NCBI GenBank assembly: GCA_016124945.1
Contig: WGMT01000044.1
Span: 147,365 to 211,364 of the forward strand
Source: a bacterium
GTDB taxonomy: Bacteria; Chloroflexota; Anaerolineae; Caldilineales; Caldilineaceae
Reading direction: 5' to 3'
Length of the DNA: 64,000 nt
Part shown: positions 34,266 to 42,832 of the stretch, piece after piece
Layout of the letters: every line of letters starts with the position of its first letter
Position numbering within the stretch: position 1 is the first letter of the stretch
Notes under the pieces: model-generated
What the model was told of the DNA's origin: nothing
The model's input: the letters and a program-made list of their open reading frames with translations, nothing else
Databases searched by the model: none
Made by a program: the position numbers and the translations under genes

Positions 34266-35648
34266 ATGCCAAAGATCGCCTTCATCGGAGCCGGTAGCTT
34301 CGGCTTCACCCGCAAACTTGTGCGCGATGTGCTCACCTTCGAGCGCATGGAAGACGCCACCATCTCGCTCATGGACATCGACCCGGTCAAGCTCGACTAC
34401 ATCGGTCAGGCCGTCAACCGTATTGTGCGCGAGGGTAAATATCCCGCCAAGGTGGAGACGACCACCAGCCGCGAGGACGCCTTAACCGGTGCAGACTATG
34501 TCATCGTCACCATTCTGGCCGGTTCTATCGACGTCTGGCAGCATGACATTCTCATCCCCGAAAAGTACGGCATCGACACCAACATCGGCGACACGCGTGG
34601 CCCGTCGGGCATCTTCCGCGCCATGCGCACCGTGCCTGTGATGCTGGACATCGCCCGCGACATGGAGCGGATCTGTCCTAACGCGGTGATGCTCAACTAC
34701 ACCAACCCCATGGTCCTCAACTGTCGCGCCATCCAGAGCCAGACCAAGATCGTCACCACCGGCCTCTGTCACAGCGTACAGGGGACAGCCGAGATGCTGG
34801 CCCGCTGGATCGGTGCACCCATGGACGAGATCACCTACGTCTGCGCGGGGATCAACCATATGGCCTGGTATCTGGAGTACAAGTGGAACGGCGAAGACGC
34901 CTACCCACAGATCCGTCAGGCCATCACCGAGCGCCCCGAAGTCTACAACGAAGAGCAGGTGCGCAACGAAATGTACCTGCATCTTGACTACTACCCCACC
35001 GAGTCCAGCGGTCACCATTCAGAGTACAACCCGTGGTTCCGCAAACGCCCCGACCTGATCGAGAAGTACTGCACCCACGGCACCGGCTGGAATCCTGGCG
35101 AATCCAACTACGTCCTCAAGCGCTACCGTGAGCGCGAGGCCAATTGGAGCGAAGCCATCACCGAATGGCTCAACGATCCGGCCCCGCTTGATCTGGAACG
35201 CGGCCACGAGTACGCCGCCTACATCATCAACGCGCTGGAAGGCGGCACGCCCTTCAAGTACAACGGCAACACCCTCAACCACGGCCTCATCGACAACCTG
35301 CCCCAGGGCGCCTGTGTCGAAGTGCCCGTATGGGCCAGCCGCGAAGGACTCGAAGCCGTGCGCGTCGGCGCCTTGCCGGCGTCGGTGGCGATGCTCACCG
35401 GCCTCAGCGCCCAGATCGAAGAGATGGCCATCGAAGGCATCCTCGAAGGCGATCCGCGCAAGATCTTCCAGGCCATCGCCCACGATCCGCTGAGCGCAGC
35501 CGTCCTCACCCTCTCCGAAATCCGCCAGATGGTGGACGAAATGCTGGAGAAAAACCGCGACTACCTGCCCACGTTCAAGCATTTCACAGTCGAGGGCAAC
35601 CGTCCTATGCATCTGTTGACGGAAGCGGAGCCGGTCGCGGCAGATTGA
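34266..35648 (+). CDS. GH4 alpha-glucosidase/alpha-galactosidase family
   Basis: A 460-residue family 4 glycoside hydrolase, NAD+ and metal dependent. It starts MPKIAFIGAGS, the metal ligands are Cys168 (GLCHSVQG) and His198 (GINHMAW), and YTNPM is in the NAD domain. AAAGG precedes the ATG at 34266. It is a paralogue of the GH4 gene at 31279, but diverged enough that the two probably have different substrates. A hairpin terminator follows 13 bases after the stop. Confidence 0.92.
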   Translation: MPKIAFIGAGSFGFTRKLVRDVLTFERMEDATISLMDIDPVKLDYIGQAVNRIVREGKYPAKVETTTSREDALTGADYVIVTILAGSIDVWQHDILIPEKYGIDTNIGDTRGPSGIFRAMRTVPVMLDIARDMERICPNAVMLNYTNPMVLNCRAIQSQTKIVTTGLCHSVQGTAEMLARWIGAPMDEITYVCAGINHMAWYLEYKWNGEDAYPQIRQAITERPEVYNEEQVRNEMYLHLDYYPTESSGHHSEYNPWFRKRPDLIEKYCTHGTGWNPGESNYVLKRYREREANWSEAITEWLNDPAPLDLERGHEYAAYIINALEGGTPFKYNGNTLNHGLIDNLPQGACVEVPVWASREGLEAVRVGALPASVAMLTGLSAQIEEMAIEGILEGDPRKIFQAIAHDPLSAAVLTLSEIRQMVDEMLEKNRDYLPTFKHFTVEGNRPMHLLTEAEPVAAD

Positions 35649-35661
35649 CGGAAAATGAATG

Positions 35662-35717
35662 AAGAATGGGTACAGGATGTGACGCGTTTATTCGTGTCAC
35701 GTCCTGCACCCATTTTT
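35662..35717 (+). terminator. hairpin terminator after GH4 gene
   Basis: Arms of 25 bases (35662-35686 and 35693-35717) pair with four differences and a six-base loop, ending in T5. The left arm shares AATGGGT..AGGATGTGAC with the hairpin at 36596-36645 on the other side of the PIN toxin module. Confidence 0.82.
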
Positions 35718-35753
35718 GTTTGTGCCAAGTGCAGTTGCCTGCGAAGATCAACA

Positions 35754-35823
35754 GGATGTAATTTAACGTTGGGGCGAAAAGTGGCTGGCACTGTGGCGAG
35801 CGCCCCCAACTAGAATTACATCC
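35754..35823. repeat. inverted repeat upstream of PIN toxin module
   Basis: The left arm (35754-35776) starts GGATGTAATT and contains GTTGGGG. The right arm (35801-35823) is its imperfect complement. The loop is 24 bases. It lies between the GH4 terminator and the toxin-antitoxin promoter region. Confidence 0.7.
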
Positions 35824-35863
35824 AGATCAACGCATGTGGATGTGGACGGCGTGCCTTTCATGT

Positions 35864-35878
35864 ATACTGTAACAGTAT
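35864..35878 (+). promoter_or_regulatory. operator dyad and -10 of the PIN toxin-antitoxin operon
   Basis: ATACTGT-A-ACAGTAT is a perfect dyad with 7-bp arms. The -10-like TATACT (35863-35868) lies inside it. A dyad over the promoter, 72 bases before the antitoxin start, is the layout expected for autorepression by the antitoxin. Confidence 0.6.
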
Positions 35879-35949
35879 GGTTGGCGAAGAAAGTAGACTA
35901 GGTATCGGTTTGGCCTGTTTGATAGGCATGTTTAATATTGGAGAATGCG

Positions 35950-36177
35950 ATGAACACACAGGAGATCACAATTCGGGTCACAACGGAAGCTGCCAGAGTT
36001 TATCAAACTGCTTCTGAGCAAGACCGACGCAAACTTGATTTGCTCTTGAGCCTGCAATTGATGGAAACTTCGCAGCCTGCCCATTCGCTTCGGCAACTGA
36101 TGGAAGAAGCCAGCGAAGAAGCGCAAGCGCGAGGTTTGACGCCGGAAATCTTGGCGGAAATCCTGGATGAGCGATAA
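35950..36177 (+). CDS. antitoxin of PIN-domain toxin module
   Basis: A 75-residue protein starting MNTQEITIRVTTEAARVYQTAS, then a helical charged tail. The N-terminus could form a ribbon-helix-helix strand. It overlaps the PIN toxin gene by 11 bases, and GGAGAA lies before the ATG at 35950. By position it is the antitoxin, but I cannot place it in a named family. Confidence 0.75.
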   Translation: MNTQEITIRVTTEAARVYQTASEQDRRKLDLLLSLQLMETSQPAHSLRQLMEEASEEAQARGLTPEILAEILDER

Positions 36178-36592
36178 ACAGCGTTTCGTCTTTGACACGA
36201 ATACAATTGTAAGTGCTTTCTTGTTTGAAAATTCTGCGCCGGGCCGTGCTTTGCTTGTTGCCTTAGGTAGAGGTGAAGTGCTTCTATCTGCACCGATCTC
36301 GGCTGAACTGACAACTGTGTTGCGCCGAGAGAAGTTTAATCGCTATATTTCGCAACAGAAACGGGATAGGTTGCTGAAAGCGATGATTCAAAGCTCTGTC
36401 CTGATCGACATTACTTCATCAATTGATGCTTGCCGAGATCCCAAAGACAACACTGTCCTCGAACTTGCGGTCAGCGGTGCTGCCCACTGCATCATCAGCG
36501 GAGATGAAGATCTGCTAACTTTGAACCCATTCAGGGAAATCCCTATTCTCAAACCGGTAACTTTCCTAGAGTGGCTGAATACCCAATCCTAA
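36167..36592 (+). CDS. PIN-domain toxin (COG1569 type)
   Basis: A 141-residue PIN-fold ribonuclease. The acidic metal site is visible as Asp in FDTNTIVSA, Glu in SAELTTVL, and Asp in DPKDN and SGDEDLL. This is the 'putative toxin-antitoxin system toxin component, PIN family' group, expected to cleave RNA when free of antitoxin. It is co-translated with the upstream antitoxin by an 11-base overlap. Confidence 0.88.
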   Translation: MSDKQRFVFDTNTIVSAFLFENSAPGRALLVALGRGEVLLSAPISAELTTVLRREKFNRYISQQKRDRLLKAMIQSSVLIDITSSIDACRDPKDNTVLELAVSGAAHCIISGDEDLLTLNPFREIPILKPVTFLEWLNTQS

Positions 36593-36595
36593 ACA

Positions 36596-36645
36596 AATGG
36601 GTGGAGGATGTGACACCAATTGAGGCGTCATATCCTCCACCCATT
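36596..36645. terminator. hairpin after PIN toxin gene
   Basis: A 19-bp stem (36596-36614 with 36627-36645) with one G-T pair and a 12-base loop, starting three bases after the toxin stop. Related in sequence to the hairpin at 35662-35717. Confidence 0.83.
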
Positions 36646-36676
36646 CTTTATTCATGGCAACTGGTTTACCTCTGCC

Positions 36677-36704
36677 CCAATCACCAATCACCAATCACCA
36701 ATCA
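36677..36704. repeat. 7-bp tandem repeat CCAATCA x4
   Basis: Four perfect copies of CCAATCA between the convergent PIN toxin gene and the minus-strand membrane protein gene. This is a member of the GTGATTGG repeat family seen from the other strand. Confidence 0.85.
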
Positions 36705-36716
36705 CAACCACCACCC

Positions 36717-37682
36717 CTACCGCAATCCAGGCCGTTTCCCGGCGAAATCATGATGCTTGTCCAGCAGACGCTCAAGCTCGTTGATGGCGTCGTGCGTGGC
36801 GTCTTCGAGATCGGCGTGGACCGATTCGGCGTCCATGCTGTAGACGAGGCGCGTCCAGTAGGTGTTGTAGATGATGCCCAGCCAGGTGATGAACTTCAGA
36901 TTCTCTTCCAACGATTGTAGCGGACGGCCAATGAAGTAGGTGAGGAACGAGATGATGCTCAGTCCACCAAAGATCAGGCTAAACATGGGTTCGCGTAGCC
37001 ACGCGCCGAGCCCGGCGGCAACCAGGAAGGCGGCGATCCCCAGGCCGAATAGGATGCGGTACATCCAGATCGTGGTGTTGTACGGGCGCATAAAGGCGTC
37101 GAGGATCGTATCGAACATGCGGTTGTTGCGCTGGAAGCCCTGGTTGATGTGTTCGCGCCAATACTCATAGAGCATGGGATCGATTTCGGCCAGTTTGGGC
37201 GTGTGGGGCAGGGGCAGCCGAGCCGTGGGGCGTTCGCCTTCCGGCAGTGTGTCGGGGCGGGCCAGTGGGCTTGCACTCATGGCAGGTTGGTTCATGGTGT
37301 GAGGTTCCTCTTGAAAGCTGGAAGTGAGGCCAGGGCGTTGGGCTGTGGGCTGGTAAGGTAGGGCGCCGGTTGGTTCCGCCCAGGCCGGCATTTCTTCGGT
37401 GCTTTCACGTTCGATGGGCGCTTCGCGTTGTTCGTCGGCCCAATCGTCGTACTCGGGCCAGGTTGGCTGTTCGCCTTCACTGTCGACAGTGTCGGCATGA
37501 GCTGTGTGAGCCGCGAGTGGGTCCTCTTCGTCGTCCCAACGAGGTGTTGCCTCGTACTCCTCTTCGCGGTAAAGGTTAACCTGTTCTTCTCGTGGCTCAG
37601 TCAAGGCTTCGTCACGCTCAGATGATTCAATCCACTCTGTTTCTTCTTCAGGTTCGGGTTTTCGGGTATCGTCTGTTTGCAT
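36717..37682 (-). CDS. membrane protein with acidic disordered N-terminus
   Basis: A 321-residue protein. The first 165 residues are highly acidic, rich in Glu, Asp and Pro, and probably disordered. The second half has two membrane helices (ILFGLGIAAFLVAAGLGAWL and FSLIFGGLSIISFLTYFIG, about 205-255). A cytoplasmic helical tail follows, with YNTYWTRLVYSMDAESVHADLEDATHDAINELERLL. GGAGGAAACG precedes the ATG. The two-helix-plus-coiled-tail layout resembles TRADD-N-associated membrane domains only loosely, so I do not assign a family. A structural or scaffold role is possible. Confidence 0.75.
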   Translation of the reverse strand: MQTDDTRKPEPEEETEWIESSERDEALTEPREEQVNLYREEEYEATPRWDDEEDPLAAHTAHADTVDSEGEQPTWPEYDDWADEQREAPIERESTEEMPAWAEPTGALPYQPTAQRPGLTSSFQEEPHTMNQPAMSASPLARPDTLPEGERPTARLPLPHTPKLAEIDPMLYEYWREHINQGFQRNNRMFDTILDAFMRPYNTTIWMYRILFGLGIAAFLVAAGLGAWLREPMFSLIFGGLSIISFLTYFIGRPLQSLEENLKFITWLGIIYNTYWTRLVYSMDAESVHADLEDATHDAINELERLLDKHHDFAGKRPGLR

Positions 37683-37842
37683 CGTTTCCTCCGTTGCTGC
37701 TATGGCGCTTTGTCTTGCTTGCGTAACCTATTCGGCGCTCCCCAGCACATCAAAAAACGGCAACCCGACTGCACTGTTGAGTCGGTCTGCTCAGGGGATC
37801 AGGAGAACCGCTCTGCCGTCATTATAGTATAAGAGAGGCAAA

Positions 37843-37871
37843 TTGACAGCCCCTCCTGATGGCGGTAGACT
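37843..37871 (+). promoter_or_regulatory. sigma70-type promoter of aldo/keto reductase gene
   Basis: TTGACA (37843-37848) and TAGACT (37866-37871) with a 17-base spacer, 45 bases before the ATG at 37917. Confidence 0.7.
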
Positions 37872-37916
37872 CAAAACACCTCTGTTTCCCCAATCCACAA
37901 GAAAGAGAAGACCCTC

Positions 37917-38915
37917 ATGCAATACCGACAACTTGGCCGTAGCGGCATTCTCGTGTCGCCCATTTGCCTTGGGACGATGAACTTCGGTGGCCCCACGCCC
38001 GAAGACGAATCCATCGCGCTGATCAACCGCGCCATCGACGGCGGTATCAACTTCCTGGACACCGCCAACTCTTACAACGACGGCGAAAGCGAACGTGTTC
38101 TGGGCAAGGCGCTGAAGCAGAACGGCAAGCGCGATCAGATTGTCCTCGCCAGCAAGGTACACAGCACCGTGGGCAAGGGACCCAACGAAGGCGATCTCTC
38201 CCGCTATCACATCGTCAAGGCGTGTGAAGACTCGTTGCGCCGTTTGCAGACCGACCGCCTCGATCTCTATCAGGCGCACCGTCCTTCGGAGCGGGTGCCC
38301 CAGGAAGAGTGGCTGCGTGCCCTCGAAGACCTGGTGCAGGCGGGCAAGATCCTGCATATCGGCTGTAGCAACTTCGCCGCCTGGCAGGTGATGGAAGGCC
38401 TCGCCATCAGCGACAAACGGGGCTGGTCTCCCTTTGTCAGCGTGCAGCCGCCCTACAACCTGGTGGATCGCCGTATCGAAAACGAACTCGTCCCCGTCTG
38501 CCAGAAGTACGACGTCGCCATCATCCCCTGGTCACCGCTGGCGATGGGCATTGCCGCCGGTAAGTACCCGCCCGGCGAAGCTGCGCCCGAAGGCACCCGC
38601 CTCGCCAAAGGACAGAACATGATGGATGTGCGCGCCACCGAACGAGGACGCGAAGTAGGCGCCGCCGTTGTGGAAATGGCCAAGGAACGCAACATCACGC
38701 CGTCGCAGCTTGCCCTGCTCTGGTGCAAGGATCAGCCCGGCGTCACCGCGCCCATCACCGGCCCGCGCACCCAGGCCCACCTCGACGACGCCCTGCCCGT
38801 CCTCAACATGACCCTGGCCGACGCCGACCGTCCTCTTTTCGACGATCTCGTCCACCCCGGTACCGCTGTGTCAGATTTCCACAACAGCACGTGGTGGATG
38901 AAGGCGCGGGTGTGA
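37917..38915 (+). CDS. aldo/keto reductase
   Basis: A 332-residue (beta/alpha)8 NADPH-dependent reductase. The catalytic tetrad is visible as Asp48 and Tyr53 (DTANSYNDGESE), Lys80 (LASKV) and the His in YQAHRP (near 120). The 'LGRSGILVSPICLGTMNFGG' start is typical of the AKR11/13-like general stress and sugar aldehyde group. It has its own promoter and lies ahead of a DapA-family gene and mannonate dehydratase, so a role in reducing sugar-derived aldehydes or ketones is likely. Confidence 0.92.
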   Translation: MQYRQLGRSGILVSPICLGTMNFGGPTPEDESIALINRAIDGGINFLDTANSYNDGESERVLGKALKQNGKRDQIVLASKVHSTVGKGPNEGDLSRYHIVKACEDSLRRLQTDRLDLYQAHRPSERVPQEEWLRALEDLVQAGKILHIGCSNFAAWQVMEGLAISDKRGWSPFVSVQPPYNLVDRRIENELVPVCQKYDVAIIPWSPLAMGIAAGKYPPGEAAPEGTRLAKGQNMMDVRATERGREVGAAVVEMAKERNITPSQLALLWCKDQPGVTAPITGPRTQAHLDDALPVLNMTLADADRPLFDDLVHPGTAVSDFHNSTWWMKARV

Positions 38916-39016
38916 CGATCCCCTTGACTTTCCCATCTTTCCGTCCGAAACTGATAGGTGGAGGATAGATTGATCCTTGTTCTTTCTCTGATTGAGTGCA
39001 CACAAAGGAGTGTACG

Positions 39017-39922
39017 ATGACGAGTACTTCTCTGCGCGGTGTCTGGTCACCCATGCTGACCCCTGTGGATGCGGACTTGATGCCCGATCTGAAGCGAATG
39101 GCCGAGTTCGGCCGCTATCTGCTCGACAATGGCTGTCATGGATTGGTGATCTTTGGGACGACTAGCGAGGCGACGTCCTTTTCTGCCGCTGAACGGATGG
39201 CCGTGGTCGAAGGATTGCTCGAAGCCGGTCTCCCGGCAGACAAATTGGTGATCGGCACAGGCACACCGTCTATCACGGAAACCGCGGAACTGACTGCCCA
39301 TGCCACGGCTACAGGCGTGGCCGGTGTGATGATGCTGCCACCCTTCTACTACAAAGGTATGAGCGATCAGGGGCTCTTCGACGCCTTTGCGCAAGTCATC
39401 AACCGTGTGGACGATGACCGCCTCAAAATCTACCTTTACCACATTCCGCCGGTGTCGCAGGTGCCCATCAGCCTCACCCTGCTCGACATGCTGGTGGGTG
39501 AATTTCCCGACGCCGTGGTGGGCATCAAAGACAGCAGTGGCGACTGGAACAACCAGAAGGCGATCCTGGAAGGTCATCCTGGTTTCGGCACCTTTACCGG
39601 CAGCGAAATGTTCCTGCTCAACAACCTGCGCCTGGGCGGACGGGGCACCATCTGCGCCACCGCCAATGTCATCCCCGCCCAGATCCGTGCCCTTTACGAC
39701 AACTGGCAGGCCGCCGACGCCGAAGACCGTCAGGCGTCCTTGCTGTGGATGCGCGAAGTTCTTAGCGGCGTGCCAGTAATTCCCGCACTCAAGGCGCTCG
39801 TGGCCCAACGCACCGGCGACCCCGGCTGGTTGCGTGTACGTCCTCCCTTCGTCTCCCTTACCGAAGCGGAGCAGAAAGCGCTTTATGCCAAGGCAGAGAA
39901 ATCGCTCTCTCCTGTTGCATGA
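39017..39922 (+). CDS. DapA/NanA-family class I aldolase
   Basis: A 301-residue TIM-barrel lyase of the dihydrodipicolinate synthase family. GTTSEATSF (the GxxGE-like 2-keto acid site), Tyr in LYHIPP and the Schiff-base Lys in GIKDSSG are present. AAAGGAG lies nine bases before the ATG at 39017, and a GTG at 38996 is less likely. Next to mannonate dehydratase, the most plausible role is a 2-keto-3-deoxy-gluconate (KDG)-type aldolase rather than lysine synthesis, since mannonate dehydratase makes KDG. That is inference. Confidence 0.85.
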   Translation: MTSTSLRGVWSPMLTPVDADLMPDLKRMAEFGRYLLDNGCHGLVIFGTTSEATSFSAAERMAVVEGLLEAGLPADKLVIGTGTPSITETAELTAHATATGVAGVMMLPPFYYKGMSDQGLFDAFAQVINRVDDDRLKIYLYHIPPVSQVPISLTLLDMLVGEFPDAVVGIKDSSGDWNNQKAILEGHPGFGTFTGSEMFLLNNLRLGGRGTICATANVIPAQIRALYDNWQAADAEDRQASLLWMREVLSGVPVIPALKALVAQRTGDPGWLRVRPPFVSLTEAEQKALYAKAEKSLSPVA

Positions 39923-39935
39923 GTTAGGTTGTCAT

Positions 39936-40001
39936 GATGATGGGATGATGAGATGACGGGGTATCGTGTATCCATCATCTCATCATCCTATCATCTTTTT
40001 T
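39936..40001 (+). terminator. GATGATGAG-type inverted repeat with T-run
   Basis: Arms of 21 bases (39936-39956 and 39975-39995) with one mismatch, followed by T6. It is both a member of the GATGATGAG repeat family (see 25349) and a good intrinsic terminator. Confidence 0.85.
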
Positions 40002-40042
40002 TACCCCACACTACAACGGTTGTACACAAGGAGACCCCACCC

Positions 40043-41014
40043 ATGCCCTACGAGATGCGTATTGCCCTGGGTCAGTTCAACGAACTGACCGACGACATGC
40101 TGACGTACATTCAGCAACTGGGCGCACAGGACTTCCTCATGAACACGCCCAAATTCCCTGGCGACAAGCAGTGGGAATACGAGGATCTGAAAGCGGCCAA
40201 GGATCGTTCCGATGCCGCCGGTTTGCGTTTGATGGCGCTGGAAAACGTGCCCGTTCCTTTTTACGACAAGGTGATGCTGGGCCTCCCCGGCCGTGACGAG
40301 CAGATCGCCCACATGCAGACCACCATCCGCAATATGGGCAAAGCAGGCATCCCGATTTTGGGCTATCATTGGATGCCCAACTCCGTCTGGCGCACGCAGC
40401 CCCCCGAAGTCCTGCGCGGCGGCGCGCTGGGGACACGGTTCAACATGGCCGAACATGATCCCAATGAACTGACCCACGGGCGTGTCTTCAGCGCCGACGA
40501 AATGTGGGACAACTACTGCTACTACCTCGAACGCATCCTGCCTGTGGCCGAGGAATCGGGCGTGACGCTGGCTCTCCATCCGGACGATCCGCCCATGGAA
40601 TCTTTGGGCGGCGTGGCGCGCATCTTCCACAAATTCGAAGGTTTCCGCCGCGCCATGGACACCTTCACCAGCCCCAACCACGGTCTCGACTTCTGCATGG
40701 GCTGTTTTTCTGAAATGGGCGGCCACGACTACGTCATCAACGCCATCAACCACTTCGCCTCGCGTGGACAGATCATCTACGTCCACTTCCGCGACGTACA
40801 GGGGATGGTCCCTTGTTTCAACGAATGTTTCATCGACCAGGGCAACGTCGATCACTTCGCCGCCATGAAAGCGCTCAAAGACAACGGCTTCACCGGTTTT
40901 ATGATCGACGACCACGTTCCCGCGATGATCGACGACACCCGCTGGGGTCACCGTGGCCGCGCCTTTGCCATCGGCTACATGACGGCAATGTTAGAGATGG
41001 TTAACAAAGGGTGA
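40043..41014 (+). CDS. uxuA: mannonate dehydratase family protein
   Basis: A 323-residue TIM barrel of the UxuA family, which dehydrates D-mannonate to 2-keto-3-deoxy-gluconate in glucuronate breakdown. Family signatures seen are MRIALGQF near the start, ENVPVP, LALHPDDPP, GLDFCMGCFSEMG and VHFRDVQG, which hold the Cys and His metal ligands. AAGGAGACC lies before the ATG at 40043. It fits the GH88 enzyme upstream in the window as part of uronate catabolism. Confidence 0.88.
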   Translation: MPYEMRIALGQFNELTDDMLTYIQQLGAQDFLMNTPKFPGDKQWEYEDLKAAKDRSDAAGLRLMALENVPVPFYDKVMLGLPGRDEQIAHMQTTIRNMGKAGIPILGYHWMPNSVWRTQPPEVLRGGALGTRFNMAEHDPNELTHGRVFSADEMWDNYCYYLERILPVAEESGVTLALHPDDPPMESLGGVARIFHKFEGFRRAMDTFTSPNHGLDFCMGCFSEMGGHDYVINAINHFASRGQIIYVHFRDVQGMVPCFNECFIDQGNVDHFAAMKALKDNGFTGFMIDDHVPAMIDDTRWGHRGRAFAIGYMTAMLEMVNKG

Positions 41015-41051
41015 GATTTGGGTGAGTGTGATTGAGCGTGATTGAGCGTAT

Positions 41052-41588
41052 ATGAAAGTACACATCATCGGCCCCGCCGGCAGCGGAAAGACGACGCTGG
41101 CGCGCCTGCTGGCCGAACGCATCGATGCCCTCTGGTACGAACTCGACGTCGTCGCCTACGAGCAGGGGAGTGGACCCAAGCGCTCGTTGGCGGATCGACA
41201 GGGGGATCTGCAAACAATCGTCGTCCAGGATCGCTGGATCACCGAAGGCGTTTATCTTTGGTGGGCTAAAGCCGTCTTCGACGCCGCCGATCTTGTGATC
41301 TGGCTCGATCTGCCTTGGCGGGTGACGGCGTGGCGCATCGTCGCCCGTCATGTGCGGGCCGAACTGGCTGGGAACAACCGTCATTCGGGGTGGGGCAAGC
41401 TGGCCCGCTTCGTTTTCTGGTGTCGTCACTATTACCTGGCACGTTCGCCCACCGTCCCCACCGATCCCAACGACGACGAAGGTGGGACGCGCGTCACCAT
41501 CGACGAATATATTGTCCCGTACACGCAGAAGTTGGTGCACTGCCGATCTCAGCGCGAGATTGATGAATTTGTGGAAAAGTTCGGCTAG
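41052..41588 (+). CDS. P-loop kinase, adenylate kinase-like (FlaR-type)
   Basis: A 178-residue nucleotide-binding protein. Walker A GPAGSGKTTLA is at residues 7-17, WITEGVYLWW resembles the nucleotide monophosphate site, and VIWLDLPWRV is the Walker B region. This is the pattern of 'DNA topology modulation protein FlaR' and related AAA_18-type kinases. Substrate unknown. It lies 37 bases after mannonate dehydratase. Confidence 0.85.
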   Translation: MKVHIIGPAGSGKTTLARLLAERIDALWYELDVVAYEQGSGPKRSLADRQGDLQTIVVQDRWITEGVYLWWAKAVFDAADLVIWLDLPWRVTAWRIVARHVRAELAGNNRHSGWGKLARFVFWCRHYYLARSPTVPTDPNDDEGGTRVTIDEYIVPYTQKLVHCRSQREIDEFVEKFG

Positions 41589-41905
41589 CGGAACCCCTCC
41601 CCACCCCTCCCCGCGATCGTTAAGTTTGAAGACTTGTTGCGCAAATGAGGCGGGGAGGGAGCCGTTGAGGTGTAGACGAAGCGACCAGACATTGGATACT
41701 CCCACAGCGCGTCCAACGGTGCGTACCCGTCAACAGTCCTCCCCCTGCGCTGTTTGCGGGGGGAGTTAGAGGGGGGTATCTCTGGGCAGTTAGAGGGGGG
41801 TATCTCTGGGCAGTTAGAGGGGGGGCTTACTTGACGCCCATCCCTGCTCCGTCGAGAATAGAACATCACTATATCCAAAAACACATCCTGTCACCGAGGT
41901 GACTC
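41589..41905. other. gene-free region with C-rich and G-rich tracts
   Basis: 317 bases. It starts with C-rich sequence (CCCCTCCCCACCCCTCCCC) just after the kinase stop, contains GGCGGGGAGGGAG in the middle and a G-rich tandem repeat near the end. No protein gene is supported. A weak ribosome site (GAGG) lies just before the nucleoside hydrolase ATG. Confidence 0.6.
41764..41828. repeat. 24-bp G-rich tandem repeat
   Basis: About 2.6 copies of a 24-base unit starting AGTTAGAGGGGGGTATC and ending TCTGGGC (41764-41787, 41788-41811, then a partial copy). Runs of three to seven G on the plus strand make a G-quadruplex possible. Confidence 0.85.
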
Positions 41906-42832
41906 ATGTTCCCGCAGATCAGCGAGCAATTACGCCAAGAACGACTCACGCCGCCCGAAGGCGTCATCCGCATGGTGCTCGACACCGACACCTACAACGA
42001 AATCGACGACCAGTTCGCCGTGGTCCACGCCCTGCTCTCGCCCGAACGGCTCAACGTGGAGGCACTCTACGCCGCTCCCTTCTTCAACAGCCGCTCCAGT
42101 GGCCCGGCGGACGGCATGGAAAAGAGCTACGAAGAGATCTTCCGTCTCCTCGAACGCCTGGATTGGCCTTCCGAGGGCTTCGTCTACCGCGGCTCCACGG
42201 CGTACCTACCCGACGAGCGCACGCCCGTCCCCAGCGCCGCCGCCGAGGACCTGATCCAGCGTGCCCTTTCCTCCGACGAGACGCTCTACGTCGTCGCCAT
42301 CGGCGCGATTACCAACGTGGCATCGGCGCTGCTCATGCGCCCCGAAATTGTGGAGAAGATCGTCGTCGTCTGGTTGGGTGGCCATGCGCTTCAGTGGCCG
42401 CACACCCGCGAGTTCAACCTGAAACAGGATCCCGCCGCCGCCCGCGTCGTCTTCAATAGCGGTGTGCCGGTTGTGCTGCTGCCCTGTATGGGCGTCACCA
42501 GTCACCTGTTCAGCACCGTCCCCGAAATCGAGAAGTACGTGCAGGGCAAGGGCGCAATCGGTGACTATCTGGCCGAAACATTCAAATCCTATCACGAGGA
42601 CCACTTCGCCTGGTCCAAAGAGATCTGGGATCTTGCACCCATCGGCTATCTGCTCAATCCGACCTGGACGCCGAGCACGCTCACGCCCAGCCCCATCGTC
42701 GCCGAGGACATCACCTGGCAGTTCGACGCCAACCGGCATCCGATCCGCTGCGCCCATTTCGTTGACCGCGATCCCATTCTGCGGGATCTTTTCGTGAAGC
42801 TACAGAAGAGGTTCGATCTGCATGGAAACTAG
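41906..42832 (+). CDS. nucleoside hydrolase (IunH family)
   Basis: A 308-residue calcium-dependent nucleoside N-ribohydrolase. The metal-binding aspartate cluster is DTDTYNEIDDQFA (26-38), a variant of the classical DTDxGxDDxxA. VAIGAITNVA, GGHALQWP and FNLKQDPAAAR are conserved segments. It cleaves the N-glycosidic bond of nucleosides to free base and ribose. It overlaps the next gene by 11 bases. Confidence 0.9.
   Translation: MFPQISEQLRQERLTPPEGVIRMVLDTDTYNEIDDQFAVVHALLSPERLNVEALYAAPFFNSRSSGPADGMEKSYEEIFRLLERLDWPSEGFVYRGSTAYLPDERTPVPSAAAEDLIQRALSSDETLYVVAIGAITNVASALLMRPEIVEKIVVVWLGGHALQWPHTREFNLKQDPAAARVVFNSGVPVVLLPCMGVTSHLFSTVPEIEKYVQGKGAIGDYLAETFKSYHEDHFAWSKEIWDLAPIGYLLNPTWTPSTLTPSPIVAEDITWQFDANRHPIRCAHFVDRDPILRDLFVKLQKRFDLHGN

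Noticed and set aside
35754..36650. PIN module as a transposon
   Set aside because: There is no transposase and no target duplication. Only the related hairpins were kept as a finding.
41764..41828. G-rich repeat as an attachment site
   Set aside because: No integrase or tRNA is nearby.
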